From contig NC_090175.1 of NCBI RefSeq assembly GCF_024679245.1, positions 46,812,751 to 46,876,750 on the forward strand: a DNA stretch of 64,000 nucleotides. Direction: 5' to 3'. The translations under genes and the position numbers were made by a program. This DNA is from Pseudorasbora parva (Eukaryota; Chordata; Actinopteri; Cypriniformes; Gobionidae). Below, one piece after another: positions 35,331-49,300 of this stretch (position 1 is the first letter of the stretch; each line of letters begins with the position of its first letter). Below the pieces are notes generated by a model. That model was given only the letters and a program-made list of their open reading frames with translations. It did not search any database and was not told where the DNA came from.

Positions 35331-35742
35331 TGACCATGAACCACAAAACCAGTCACAAGGGTCAATGTTTTGAAATTAAGATTTACACATCATCTGAAAG
35401 CTAAATAAATGTGCTTTCTGTTGATGTATTTTTTGTTAGAACATTAGGACAAACATTTGGCTGAGATGCAGCTATTTGAAAATCTGGAATCTGAGGGTGC
35501 AAAGACTGAGAAAATCACCTTTACAGTTGTCCAAATTAAGTCCTTAACAATGCATTTTACTAATAATAATAATACATTTTTTAGGCTATATATTTATGGT
35601 AGGAAATCGACAAAATATCTTCATGGAACATGATTTTTGGCATAAAAGAAAAATTGATAATTTTAAACCCATACAATGTATTGTTGGCTATTACCACAAA
35701 TATACCCATATGACTTATGAATGGTTTTGTGTGTCAAGATCA
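35331..35742. mobile_element. MITE with TGACC..CCACAAAACC ends and 8-bp duplication
   Basis: Ends tgaccatgaaccacaaaacc and ggttttgtgtgtcaagatca are inverted, flanked by an exact caaatgtg at 35323-35330 and 35743-35750. The 8-bp duplication suggests hAT mobilisation. Non-coding interior. Confidence 0.85.
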
Positions 35743-36352
35743 CAAATGTGACGACGACAACAACAACAAAAAACTATTCTGCCAAATTGCACACTTGTAT
35801 CATTAAATTATGAAGAAAGTTCTACACTGAAAAAAGAGCCAATTTCTTTTTTGGGAATTAATTTTAATTAGTTACAGACAAATATTTTACTCAAGTTTGG
35901 AGGTTTGGACCTTAAACTTTCAATTATAATCAAAAATATGTATTAGTTTCAAGACAAAAACATTCATAAAAGATTTAAGACCATAAGCTCAATTTACTGT
36001 ATTATTCTTTAGACACAAGCCAAAATATTATAATTTTTGGCTTTTTACAACTTAATTTCACCAGAAACCAAAGTTAATTTGATTTTTGTTAGCCATTTTG
36101 TTAGTCAATGTTTAATTTAGTTTACTTAATAAGCCAACTCGAACGACCTTCATTTATTAGTAGACTAACAAAGAATAGATAAGGTGCATCCCAATTCACG
36201 CAGCTCTATTCTATGACATTTTGTAGTATAAATGTGCTTATACTAAAAAATAATAAGTGTATAGTGTGTTATTAGGGATACCAGCATTCACACCTTTGGA
36301 ATAAGTACCGGTTTATTTTTCACTTCATCACATTTTGGAGCTAGAGTTAAAC

Positions 36353-36752
36353 CACACCGTAAAAAAATATTAGAAAAAAAGTTACCTGGTTGCCTTAAAA
36401 TTTTGAGTTAATTGAAATTCAAATTTTGAGTTAATACAATGAACATTTTTTGAGATTCGACAACCTTTATTAAAATATGATTAAAAGATTTTGTAAGCAT
36501 ATTAGGAAACTGTGTGCGTTTTATTTCTGATGACGCAGCGAAACGTGACAAATAGTGCTATTTTCATGATTTATCGCATTTTTTATGTGGTTCAGATACA
36601 ATAATATTTTGAGTTTCTATTTATTAAACAAGTGGCCATCATTGTATGAACTCAAATTTTTAATTTCAATAAACTCAACATTTTAAGGCAACCAGGTTAC
36701 TTACTTTTTTAAGTTAAACCAACAAAAAGCAACACAATATTTTTTTACAGTG
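36353..36752. mobile_element. MITE with CACNNTAAAAAAA ends
   Basis: Ends cacaccgtaaaaaaatatt and aatatttttttacagtg, then inverted gttgccttaaaattttgagtt / ctcaacattttaaggcaac arms. About 400 bp. No clear duplication. Confidence 0.75.
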
Positions 36753-37167
36753 CAGTCTTGCAAAACGTCTGTCTTTTCTCATGCTGTCCCTCCCTATTTT
36801 GCTGAGTCCTGTTTCAGTCAAAGCGTGTTAAAATTGTTCTGACCAACATAAATGGGGAATGCCAGCATGAATAACTTTTCAGGGACACTCTACACAATGG
36901 AAAGGACATGGCAGAGATCAATATGACCTGTGCAAGATATTTATAAGACATTTCAAACACATAATTCTATTTTTTTTATTCTTTCAGTAATAATTCTTTT
37001 TAATAATAATCAGTCTTCTCTCCTCTCCTCTCCCCGCTCCCTCCTCTTTTTGTCCACTCAGCTCTATGCGCTGAGAGTGAATAAATCAGTGTTTCCCATT
37101 TGGCTGCAGTCCAGAAGAGATAAATGCCCACAGAATACAAATTCAGCAGAAACAGTTAGACCATAAA

Positions 37168-37171
<4 letters not shown>

Positions 37172-37259
<88 letters not shown>
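37172..37259. repeat. (CT)n microsatellite
   Basis: About 44 CT units. The poly-RE ORF on the other strand is an artefact. Confidence 0.97.
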
Positions 37260-37262
<3 letters not shown>

Positions 37263-38520
37263 ATTGATCTACATTCATGATCAATGTAACTGATGATCTC
37301 AGTGGGCCTTTCTGTTCATTGCTTGATATAATGACTCCTATACTCCTTTGTCAATCTCAGACATGGGAATATATCTGTGTGATGAAAGAAATGAAGAAAA
37401 GTGGATGGCTCCATGAAGAAACGTTGACACCCATGGAGCCTTTCAAACACACAAAAGGTTTTTGCGACTGGAAAAAGGTTCTTTAAAGGTTCTTAGAAGC
37501 TTAGAAGAGCCAGGGCATTTTTTTAAATATATATAACTTGTATTTGTCTGAAAGTAGAAAGTCATATACACCTATGGATCTAGGGTGAGTTACCCCCCCC
37601 CCCCCCCAATCCCTCCACCCCCCAGCACTCCTGAACAATCCTTCATTTTGAACCCATAAAAGTTACATATAGCGTACCTTTAAAATTATGGTTCTTTGGG
37701 GAACAAAAAAAATAGTTCTTTCATGTCATTGCTTCAAAACTCAACATTTCTCAGTTTGGTAAACATACCGTCTCCTTACAGCAGAGAGAACACCGGAATA
37801 CCAAACATTTTCATGGGTCAGTTGCATCAGTCCAGTTTTTAATAACACTTCTACAGCAACAGGGAGGTGTTAGAACCTTTGCGCACTGCAGTGTTGAGCG
37901 TGAGCGAGGGTGTGTTTGAATCATGCAGAGTCATGTGGTGTGTCCTCAGCTAAAAGGTGGCTATGTCCCCAAGGCCTTACTGGGTATGGATTCTTTCTGG
38001 TGTCAGACAGCTTTTTGCATACACATCTTGAGAATTCACTCTATGTAAACATTTTCTGTGCTTAAAGCAATGTTCCTGTCCCTACTTAATTACTTGTACT
38101 GGAGAATATGCTTTGAATAAAAAGCGCCATTTCATGCTTCTGGTGTGAATATAAAATGTATACCTGTCTTTTTCTAGCCCTCTTTCTTTAGCATGGGAAG
38201 GGTGACCTCATGTATTCAATTTGTCAATGCAGAGCACTTAAAGTGATTGGCAAATGCGTACCGCTGACATGGCAAAACAGCATCTAAAACGCATTTGTGA
38301 AATTATATTTTTGGGGTGAAAAATATTTAATGGTTATGTTATTGTGATTGTTTCTCAGCACTAACTCTTTTCTTTATTTTGCATTTACTTTAAACCAACT
38401 GCTCGCTGTGCCGTTTTAGTTGATGTACAGTAGGCTATATTAATATTTCATACAGGTGTCCTAGGAGAAGAAAAACAGTGCTTGACAGCCATAAAGGCTT
38501 CTGATAATTCCTGATAAATG
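37260..38520. other. no gene recognised
   Basis: Mixed sequence with a C16 run near 37590-37607 and an aaagttacatatagcgtacc end-like motif near 37659. No supported gene. Confidence 0.35.
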
Positions 38521-38524
38521 AGTA

Positions 38525-38890
38525 TTCAAAAAGTTTGGGGGCTGCAAGATTTTTAATGTTTTTGAAAGACGTCTCTTCTGCTCAAGGCTGCATTTATTTG
38601 ATCAAAAATAGAGTAAAACAGTACTCATGTGAAATTCTGCAATTTAAAACAACTGTTATCCATTTTAATATATTCCAATATATTTAAAATGTCATGTATT
38701 TATGTGTTGAGGTCATTCAGTGTCACATGATGCATCAGAAATCATTATAATATGCTGATTTGCTGCTCAAATAACATGTTGAAAACAGTTGTGATGCTTA
38801 ATATTTTTGTGGGAACCTTGATTCTTTGATGAATCGAAGGTTTTAAAGAACGGCATTTACTAGAAATTTACATCTTTTTAGCATTAGGCC
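38525..38890 (+). repeat. copy of the 'tttatttgatcaaaaata' repeat
   Basis: Runs from aaaagtttgggggctg through ggctgcatttatttgatca to tttgatgaatcgaaggtttt. Same order as in copies at 9635 and 57243. Confidence 0.65.
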
Positions 38891-38999
38891 TATTTTTACT
38901 CTGTTTTGTTGAGTTTATATCAAGCTGAATAAGAAGTATTAATTAAAAAAATGTATAATGTAAATGTATACGGCATGCTTTGGTGTTTTCTCAGTCATT

Positions 39000-39980
39000 T
39001 GACTGTAGTGTCCAGTGCATTTTGGGGCCACAGTGCATCCAAGGTTAATGTGGGTGAGCTGTACCTGTAAAGGGCAAGCCCAGTCTGAGCCATTCATTCT
39101 GAATCAGCACTTTTTCTTAAGAGACTTCGACGCCCAAGTCATGAGGGGTGAAGATGCTTCCATCTTTCATTCTCCGGGACTGACAGCATCTGTTATACGA
39201 AGCTAGCAACAGTAGCGGAGGGATCAGCTGCTAGGCACTGGCAGAGGCGTGCAACGGCACCTCCAATCAATTGCTCCTCTATCCGGCTGGGGACGTGGGA
39301 TGTTTTGATGGAAAAAGGCTGCGTGTGATGCAAAGGGCTTTCACCGTCCTGCGATCCGGCTGCAGTTCCCGTGGCCAACACTCTGACAGGCGCTAGGCGA
39401 GCAGGAAGAGACGCCTGGAGATTCAGGGATGCTCATAGTTGGCTAATGATACACATCCTCCACAACTGGCCCACGACAACTTCCAAATCGGCACGATTGC
39501 TCGCTCCATCCGCGGACCCTTTGCAGGTATTTACATCGCATTTCTCACGGCTGCTGGAGGTGCGCGGTCACGAGCAGGCGCTGTCCAGCGAAGGTGGTGC
39601 TGAAAACGGCGTGTGTATTAGATACTGTGCCGAGCCTTTGCGGTGGGGGTTCAAGTAAGGTAATGCACCAAGACTACAGAGGTCGGAACGACTGCTCACG
39701 CAAAACACTTTAGAGATACGAGCGAGCTTGGGCCATATGATCACTGTCCTGCGCTGGATTAAGGGAGTCATTGGTCGATAAGTCCAAAGTTACCTTCTGG
39801 ATCTCTGACCCCCGGAAGTTGATAGGTATATTTTCTATCTAAAATACGCACGGTGGTGATAGAGAGTGACGCAAATGATTTGAATTAGCTCAGCACGATG
39901 GGGTTGCTAGTGTGACAGGCTAATTGTCGCATCAGCATCAGTTGCACGGAGGGATTTGATGATCTGTCACTGTGGAAGAT
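39000..39980 (+). promoter_or_regulatory. putative cplx1 promoter / upstream non-coding exon
   Basis: A stretch richer in GC and CpG than its flanks lies upstream of the leader exon. It holds two plausible donors, AAGAT|GTGAGT at 39980/39981 and CTTTGCAG|GTATTT near 39525. No convincing protein was seen in its short ORFs. The TSS is not determined. Confidence 0.35.
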
Positions 39981-40274
39981 GTGAGTGATATTTGCTCCGT
40001 TATTTTTGGTCGAAGACCAGCGCTGAAAGAAAATACCCGGTTTTCACATTGAACCTTGCGAGCTGAAGGACAAACCGTTCTGATCAAGTTGTGCATGCTT
40101 TATTGAGCTGCAGTCTCGTCAATTGTGCTTTTATGATTGTTTGTACGTTTAAGCGTAACCTTTGTTATTATGTTTATGTATAAAAGATATAGGCTACTAT
40201 TAAAGTTGTATGTGTTACATTGATTATAGTCATTAGTAGGCTATCAGTGAAACCAATGTCTATTTTGATTACAG

Positions 40275-40351
40275 ATCTGACTGTAAAACGACCTCTGCTC
40301 TCACAAATTTGAAGTGCCAAGTACAAGGACAAGAACACTTAAAAAGCCATC
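40275..40351 (+). other. cplx1: cplx1 5'UTR part of exon with start codon
   Basis: A good acceptor (tttgattacag) precedes 40275, followed by 77 bases of leader and then the ATG in the context gccatcATGA. This implies at least one non-coding upstream exon. Confidence 0.6.
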
Positions 40352-40382
40352 ATGAATTTCCTGATGAAGGCAGCTTTGGGAG
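40352..40382 (+). CDS. cplx1: cplx1 coding exon 1
   Basis: ATG AAT TTC CTG ATG AAG ... encodes [10 protein letters not shown] plus one base, then donor GTGAGT. Length and phase match the first coding exon of mammalian complexin-1/2. Confidence 0.93.
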
Positions 40383-43300
40383 GTGAGTGTGTATTCCCAT
40401 CGGGAGATTAAAGTTGCAATGAAAGACTTGAGTCAGTGCTGTAGTGCTGCAGCAGTGGTCACGTGAGCGCTCCGTGGAAGCCGTTCGCTGTTCAGCTTCA
40501 CGCACCGGAGCGAACGTTATGACTCTGAAGCAACACTAGAGACCCGTGTCAGAGACACACTGTACTCTTCTGCTAGAGGACACTGTCCCGTACAGCACGC
40601 CATTCGCATCTCGTCATCGTTAATATGCGCTTTCTACGACGGGGGGGCAAAATAGGACCTGAGAATTGTTAGATTTTTCTACTTTTCAATGACATTGTCT
40701 GTGGAAGGAGGATTTTAACCTTCAGATAATTTCATTTAATTAAATTAACATTAATTACAAGTCAAAATTACATACAATAGTATTACACTAAAACAAACAA
40801 TGGCAGAATTAATAATTTTGAATGTTATTCATAAATTAAAGTTATACAAAGTAAAATATGTTATAGGCTACTATAATAGAGTTGAACAATTAGCTTGACA
40901 AATGCAGTACGTTTGTGTAAAAATAAACAAGAAACTTGAAATATGTTGATACTGTTTACTTGTTTCGCCATGCAGTATGGGTCCAAATGACGTCACTTCC
41001 TGGGTGTGCCCTATTTTAAGCCTAATGTTAAATGTTTTGAAAATTAGGTTTGGATAGACACCGCTAATTATAGTTTTTTTTTTTTTTTTTTCAATTGTAT
41101 GCGTCAAGCTACTTTTGCTGTTAGGTTATTTTTATGCAATATAATAGTGTATAAAAATCACCATGAAATCAAAATTGACAGTTATTTTCGTGCAATATTG
41201 CAGTATTTTTTTTTAATCCATGTGCCCTCATAATATCTAATTAAAATAATTACAAAGTGTTTACTGACATGAGGGCAGGACGACTCACATGACGTCACAG
41301 TAATAACAAACCCCAACCATCCAATCAATTCCTGATGGACAAAATGAAATCCCGCCCTACATTTTTTCTTGTTTGCGAAGCCATTTCATTCCCAACAGAG
41401 AAGAAAGAGTATCACAACTTCCATTTTATGACAACTTTAAATATATCTAATAGTTCTCTACCTCATGTACCCTATTTCTGGAATGTGCCATGGGATTTTT
41501 TTGAAATACCATAAAGTACCATATAAACACTATGGTGCCTGAATATAGAGGCATGGCTCTGATTCATATAATAACCGACCATCTCTCACCCACAGCATGC
41601 TGAATGTGAAAGCTTGTTTGTGTGGTGACGTGGTGTGGTCCTGTGATGTGGATGCCCAAATGGCCACGCAGTTCAAATATTTGCTTCAGAGCTTTCAGAC
41701 GCGAGCTCGAGTGTGTTTACAGTAGAAGAGCCAATGTCACCGCTGTAGCAGCTGACTGCAGCAGAGGACAGTGTGAAGAGCACCAGCTGCCCTCACTGCT
41801 CCCAAGACTAAATATTTCAGTCTCAGAGCAGTGCGTCAGGGACAGCGAGGCTTCAATCACAGGCTTGTGTGAAATTGCCAGCTTTGTTTTAACGTTTCAG
41901 AAAGAGAACCATTTGGATGCCATCTGTCGAGGGGTACAAAAGCGGAAAAGAGCACATGCAACACCATATGTAACACTGTAAAGTGAACCAGATTGGAGAA
42001 TTTTTGTGTTTCACCCAATTTTTCTATACTCACTTTTTAAAGCTAAAATTCAAGGATAAAAAGGATACTATGAATTATATACCCCAAAAAGATATGACTC
42101 CCATCCACATGTATACACTGAAAAATAAACAGGCCCTCAAGAGCGCATACAGACACAGAGGCACAGACAGCATATACATATACACACAAAAACATAGTGC
42201 CACCTATAGGCAGACGTAAATCCTTCAGTGAGCTTCTCAAGTATCAGTTCATTGTCTCACTGGAGATATTTATCTATTAAAAATAAGTTAAATATATCAG
42301 TAGCATAAATTGTTAGCTGACATTAAAATATTAAACAACAAATAATACATTATCATTTTCATTGTCCTAATCAATGCTGGATCATGTCTTTGAAAAATGG
42401 TACATCAATTGTTATTTGATCAGCATTTTTGAAAAATAAAATTTGGTAATCTAACAATATAAAGAAGATAATTAAAAATAATGAATTTAAAAAAATGCAA
42501 TGTACATCATTGCAAATGTTTTTAATGTTGCAAATTGCAATATAAGCATTACAATAAGGTATGCAAATACATGCACATTGTTCAATATAGCCTACACATT
42601 TTCCACCTGACTAGTGTTGAAGAGCCCTGTTATAATACTGTAGCACTGATGAACTTTTGCTCATCTAAACATACATTTCTTCTCTGAACTCATTGATATT
42701 AGAAATAACTATGTTATATGTTTTATTCTTTATTTGGCCTGTAATCAATCAATTGCAGTGGTTGATGCAGGTCATGGCATTTCTCCCAGGTGTATCCGTC
42801 TCTGGCTCAGGTGGATAGAGACAAGACAGGGAAATTATATATTTAAAATAGTATTTATTGTACCATATAAATGCATTTAGGCTACATACTTTGTGACACG
42901 TGCATTGCAAAAACATCGGAAAAAAATGTATCAATCAAAATGTACAGATTATTCAATGTAATTATTTGCATTCTCACCAACTGTAAGTAATTTTTACTTT
43001 CTGTACAAATCATGCAATAGGCATATGCTGATATACATATGCATGTTTTTTAAACCATTACATAAAATCAACCAGCATGAAAAATAGTTAGTTGTAAACA
43101 TATCTGATGTGTATACTCACATATTTAATCCCAGTATTAAAAAAAATCATAATTTTGAAATAAACTGTTGACGTAATATTCAGTTTGAGTAAAACTAAAA
43201 ATGTAGTAAATCAAATTTTAATTAAAGAAAATATATATTTAGCCGTCGCAGCCAGAATAACCGCTATCGCATGCTTTTTATATATTAAAAATATGTGGAT

Positions 43301-46300
43301 TGTACCATATTAAATGTATTTAGTTTACACACTTTGTGACGCTTATATTGCAAAAACATTAATGAATTTTATTGATGTATATAATCATATACATTGAATA
43401 AAATGTTCAATTAATGTCACAAATTTTAAATAATTTGCACTTTGGGAAACTCACGCATGATATTCGTGTTTTTATAAACTATTATATTACATAAAATAAA
43501 CCCAACATGAAAAATAGCTAGCTGTAAACATACAAGATATGTATCTAATCACATATCTAATCTTAAAAAATGTGTCATAATTTTGACAAACTGTTTAAGT
43601 GATTATTCAGTTTAAGATTACATTACAAATGTAGGAAACCAAATTTTAAATAAAAATGTTTTTTTAGCCGTGTCAGCCAGTCCAACTGCTATCGCATGAT
43701 TTTCAATTTTAAGTACAAATCACTTAAAATTGGTGACGTATTAATTTACACTGAAAATGAAAATGCAATGTATACATTTCTTATAAAATAAAATTTTATT
43801 ATAAAGTGTACATTAATAAGAATATAGTTTGCTGTATAATTTGCAATATGTGTCAAAGTACGTAGCATAAATACATATAGGTGGATAGAGAGACAAGACA
43901 GGGATACTATTCAAAATATGTGCCGCCTATATTACAATCCACATCATTTTTAATATTATCTGTTTCATCTCTCTATCCACCTGACACATTCTGAAGACGC
44001 CGCTATGACCCCGCGAAGCTCTGATGAACTTTTTCTCATCCAACCATAAAAATTGACAAGAATGTTGTGTTTGTGTAAGATCCTCTGACAGTGTGATAGG
44101 CTGCTCACTGCAGAACCAATGGGTGTGGCTTGACGTCCAGCTCCCCCTCTCATTTGATGCTCCAGCTACAGCCTACCCCTAAATTAGGTCAAATTAGGGG
44201 GTATAGTTTGGCCTGCAGTGAGCACCACTTGGAAAGTTTTCAGGCGATCCATCCACATCTTTATATTCTTACCTTTTTTGTGCGTGTCTGGACGTATTGG
44301 TTATGAAAGCCCATTCTTCAGAGCCACAGGCTTCTTGATGCATTTACTCTCTTTCTCCCTAGATTTTTTTGAACATTCTTCGCTTCAAAATGTTCTGATG
44401 ATGTACAGTTTGTTTCAGTGGGTGGTGAGAGACAGACCACAGAATTTGATCTGTGTGAAACTGTGAAGAGGGTGGATACATAGCACCCCCCCCTCCTCTT
44501 CACATGTCGCACAACGCCAGATCATTGTCACATTTATATCCTCATTTCACATTTGAGAATTTGCAAAATATACCTGAAAATGTTATCTGTGTAGTATTAA
44601 TATAGAGGCCAAGTGACATTCCCTCTGTCAGTGGCGCACACAGACCTTCGCAGGGGCAGGGACAGGGGCAGGGGCAGGGGCTGGGGCGGGGGCAGGGGCA
44701 ATGGCGTTCCGGGTGTTCCCCCTCTGTAGAGATCACTTCCAGGGCTTAACGAAAAGGGGGCACTGCGATCGAAAAGGGCTCTTTCACTTTTATAAGGGCT
44801 GGGGCTCAAGCCCCCCCACCCTGTGCACGCCACTGCCCTCTGTATATTTTTAGAAGTGTGTCGAGGCATGGTGTGGCCCCCCTCGGGACAGAGGCAGTGG
44901 TACTGTGACCGACCGGTCCATGAATTATTCCTGTTCAGGCTAGGATGCTCTGCGGTGTTACAGAACGTGTTTTTCCATTCCAATGTGCTACATCTCCATC
45001 GATTTTTCTATGTAAACACGCAAGACGTGTATACACGACGAAACCCTTATAAAACGCGTCTCGAGTCTTTTTTTGCCAATTCCACTGCCCGCGTCTGAAC
45101 CAGCCCTTGCTTCCTTCAGTGGTTGGACAGATTCTTCATCTGATATTTTCCCTGATGCTCTGGAATGTGTCTGTGTGCCTCCAGGCTACTCGACCCTCTC
45201 TGGTGAATACATTATGTATAAGGTCACTTTGTTTTGCTGAGTTGGTTAGGCTTTTTTGGCGTCATTATAATTTTCCCCCTTCAGATAAAGTAATGTTTTT
45301 CAGTTTATAGCAAACCTACGGACGCGTATTTTACAGAAGCTTATTGCATTCACTTGAGAGAGAAAATCGACTCTGTTTTTCTGAATTAACAAGTTAATTA
45401 TCTCAATTACGAGATCATTTTTTCATAAATAAAACGTTTTTGCTCTGTTTTTCTGAATTAATGACTTAATTATCTCAGAATTCTGAGATATTTTTTTCTT
45501 GAAAAAAAAATATTTTGTTCTGTTTTTCTGAATTAATGAGATCCCTAAAAATCCTGCTTTTAGCTGGATTGCATGGAAGTAAACATGTCCCGCCTTTCAA
45601 GTTTAATCCGGTTTTATTTTACTTTGGGTTTGAAACATTGCTGCTGTCTTTAAGTAATATAAATGGTATTGTTTTTAGTGCGTCAATTTTGTGCAGACAC
45701 CTCAAGAATTTGCTGTGTTTCTCCAGGATCAGTTGAATTGATATGGTATGATTTGCGAGCCCGATCTCACGAACTGCGTATAAATAATACAAGTGTGTAA
45801 TCTTGTGGAATGTATACGCCAAAATGAGTTTTGGCGTGCACATGGTACACGGTTTTTCGCATGCTTATGATACGCACATCATGGCGTATTATATGTGCCA
45901 ACCACCAACCCCACCACCCCCAACCTACCCAAGAGCATGTCATATGCACGCCATAAAGTGCATATCATATGCACGCGAAAAATTGCGTAGCACTTGCATT
46001 ATCTCAGTATACATTCCATGTGATCATGTTAAGATGATGCATCTGAAATGCAATCAGGCTGGCTACGTGGTGAGACAAGAGACAATCAGGCAATTGTTGA
46101 AAATACTGGATCCCCATGGAGTGCAATAGCAATGTCAAGCAGATCAGAATGTTCTTTTCTGCTGTCTTGAGGTGTCTGCGCAAAGATGACGCACTAAAAA
46201 CAATACCATTTATATTACTTAAAGACAGCAGTCTCACACCCAAAGTAAAATAAAACCGAATTCAATTTGAAAGGCGGGACATGTTTACTTCCATGCAATC

Positions 46301-49300
46301 CAGCTAAAATAGAGATCTTAGCAGGATTTTTAGGGATCTCATTCATTCAGAAAAACAGAACAAAATATTTTTTTTTAAGAAAAAATGTAGTCCTTAATTC
46401 AGAAAAACAGAGCAAAAACTTTCTATTCATGAAAAAATTCTGTCGTAATTCGGAGGTAATTAACTTGTAAATTCAGAAAAACAGATTCGATTTTTTTCTC
46501 CAGTGAATGCAATACACTTTCGTACAAACCAATGCAATTTCAACACTATTAAATATACATCATCATTCAAAAGGTTTTGTAACAGCAAGATTTTGTTTGT
46601 TTGTTTGTTTGTTTTGGAAATAAATTAGTACTTTTATTCAGCAAGCATTAATCTGAACAAAAATGACACTTTTATAATTATAAGTATTTCAAATAAAGGC
46701 TTTTTATTTTTTCAAACTTTCCATTCAATAAAGAATCCTGTAAAAAACCTTACTGCTTATTTCAAATAATAAGCTATTTAAAAAAACAATATACATATAC
46801 TATAAAATATCTCTTATCTATTTGCAGGAGGCCCCCCTGATGTTGGTAAAATGCTGGGAGGAGAGGAGGACAAAGACCCTGAAGCAGAAAAAGAGAAGGA
46901 AGAGGAGAGACAGGAAGCTCTCAGACAGGAGGAGGAGGAGAGGAAGGCCAAACACACCAAGATGGAAGCAGAGCGGGAAGTCATAAGACAGGGCATCAGA
47001 GACAAGGTAAGAGCAACTTAGAACATCTTACATAAAGCCATCAATATCAAATGTTATCTAGTTTTATTTGCTTCTTAGAAAACAATCCATCCTTAATGTC
47101 TCTGACAGACCTTCTGAAGTCAACATTTTTCATCTTGTTAAAGGGACAGTCCACCCGAAAATGAAAATTCTCGTCATGTGGTTACAAACCTGTAGGGTAC
47201 AAAGGGGCCAAAGGCACACTTGATCTTATTTTCCTCTAAACCACTAGATGGCAAATTCACTAGATGGCACAAAAGCGTGCCGCGGTTACTTTCCAAAACA
47301 TCCACTTTTCAAGGTGCAAATAAAAATTTGGCTGATCCTTGATGCGTTTACGGACAGCAGCGTGAAGCTGGTTTTGCTGTAATTTGATCTAATATTTGAT
47401 GGTTTTTAAAATGTTGTAGCAAATGAGAATCTCTAAAAATTATTATATATATACAAAGGTGACAAAGGTCTTTTAAATTATTTTCAAGGTATTTTCAAGG
47501 TTCAAGTTTTGTTCAAGGTTATTAATAGCCTAGAAATCTAGATGCACCCTAGCGGCAGCAAATCTAATCTGCCACGAGTATCGTCTAGCAACTCTCAATA
47601 CCTTCTGAACTGTAAAAAACAAACTCTGGTCTGGCCAATCACATCGTGTATAGAGTCGGTGGGAGGGGCTTAACATAGTGATGGCCGTGGTGCGCTTGCG
47701 TGCTTCTAGTAAACACAGAAGCTATAGAAAGGCGGTCTTTTGAATCAGCTTTGATCGCGAATCTGTAAGACTTGGAGTTAAGCTTTTCTCTGAGAACAAA
47801 ACGGCACTGAAGTCATTCTTCAAAAGGGAAGATGTGTTCAGAGTTTTGCCGACCGGATATGGCGAAAGTTTAATCTGTCAACGAGCTCCGCCTCACGTTA
47901 CTCTGGTTGGTTGTAGCGCTATCTTATCGCCTGCAGAGGGAGTTTGAAAGACAACCGTTTATCCCGCCCCTCGGATTGAGCCCTGTAAATGGTGAGTTTC
48001 CAGACCAAACATCTTGATGTGGGTCTGTCTTGTCAGGCTAGGTAATTAAAGCAACAGTTGTTCAATTACGGAAGAATATGTAAAAGTATGGTATTTGGGG
48101 TAAAAGGCATCATATTTATACACATGATAATAAACAGCTGGCTGGCTTTTCGATTTGTTGACATGACATGGTTAGATTCAGATTGTAAGTTTCATATATT
48201 AAGTTGGGTATCCATCTTAGAAACCATATCTACAATGAAACCATTATATTTAAAAATATTATATTAATAATATAATATCATAGGCTATAATTGTTACTAA
48301 TCTAAATTTATATACAATTATTATGGGATCTCATTCAATGCTTTCAGAATCCTTTGTAAAATAATTTTGTTTCTGTATGTTTAAGATTTTAATGATGCAG
48401 TAAATTTATTGAACAAAGTGAATTTTTTTTCTTTGTCAAAATAAACAAAAAATATGCTAACTTTGCTAAAGCGATTGTTTTAAACAAGTATTAACTTAGA
48501 CACTATTAAATACATTCCTTTAGCTAAAAAATTTGTATCAATTCTTATGTGCCATTTGCCATCTCATAAGATTTTTAAACAAAATAAACAATTTTTATGA
48601 TTTATTTTCTTCATCAATGTGCAATACAAACATAATTTTTTTATTGGGAGTAGTGAAAATCACTTTTTTTAAGGTGTGCCTTTAGTCACGTTGTAACCAA
48701 TATATTTCTTTTGTGGAACATAAAAATATATTTTGAAGCATGTTGATAACCAAAGCGTTTTAGTCCCCATTGACTTTAAATGGACAACAAAAATTCAATG
48801 GAAGCCAATGGGAATTAAAACTGTTTCGTTATCAACATGCTTCAAAATATTTTCTATTGTGTTTCACAAAAGACAAAGAAACATAAAGTTTTGGAATGAC
48901 ATGAGGGTGAGTAAATAATGACGATTTTCATCCCTTTAATGACCGTTAAAAATGCTTAAAGGGATAGTTCACTTTAAAATGAAAATTCTGTCCTTCTTTA
49001 CTCGCCCTCAAGTTGTTTCAAACTTGTATGAATTTCTTTCTTCAGCTGAACACAAGGGAAGATTTTTTGAAGAATGTCAGTAACCAAACAGAATCTGCTT
49101 GATTTCAAACATTCCTCAATTTGAGGCGAACTATCCCTTTAAGAGTCTAAAATGCATTCATTTTAATTATTTTGTAGACAATTATAAACTCTGCCTGAGA
49201 GTTTCTGTAGCTTCAAGCTCTTTTATGACCTAGGGAATGCTTTGTATTATGCAAATATTTTTTTTAGTTTTTAACGGCATGCTCTATTGTTTACCAGTAC

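Noticed and set aside
37064..37261. RE-repeat ORF (also 50888-51166)
   Set aside because: Translation of (CT)n/(GA)n tracts.
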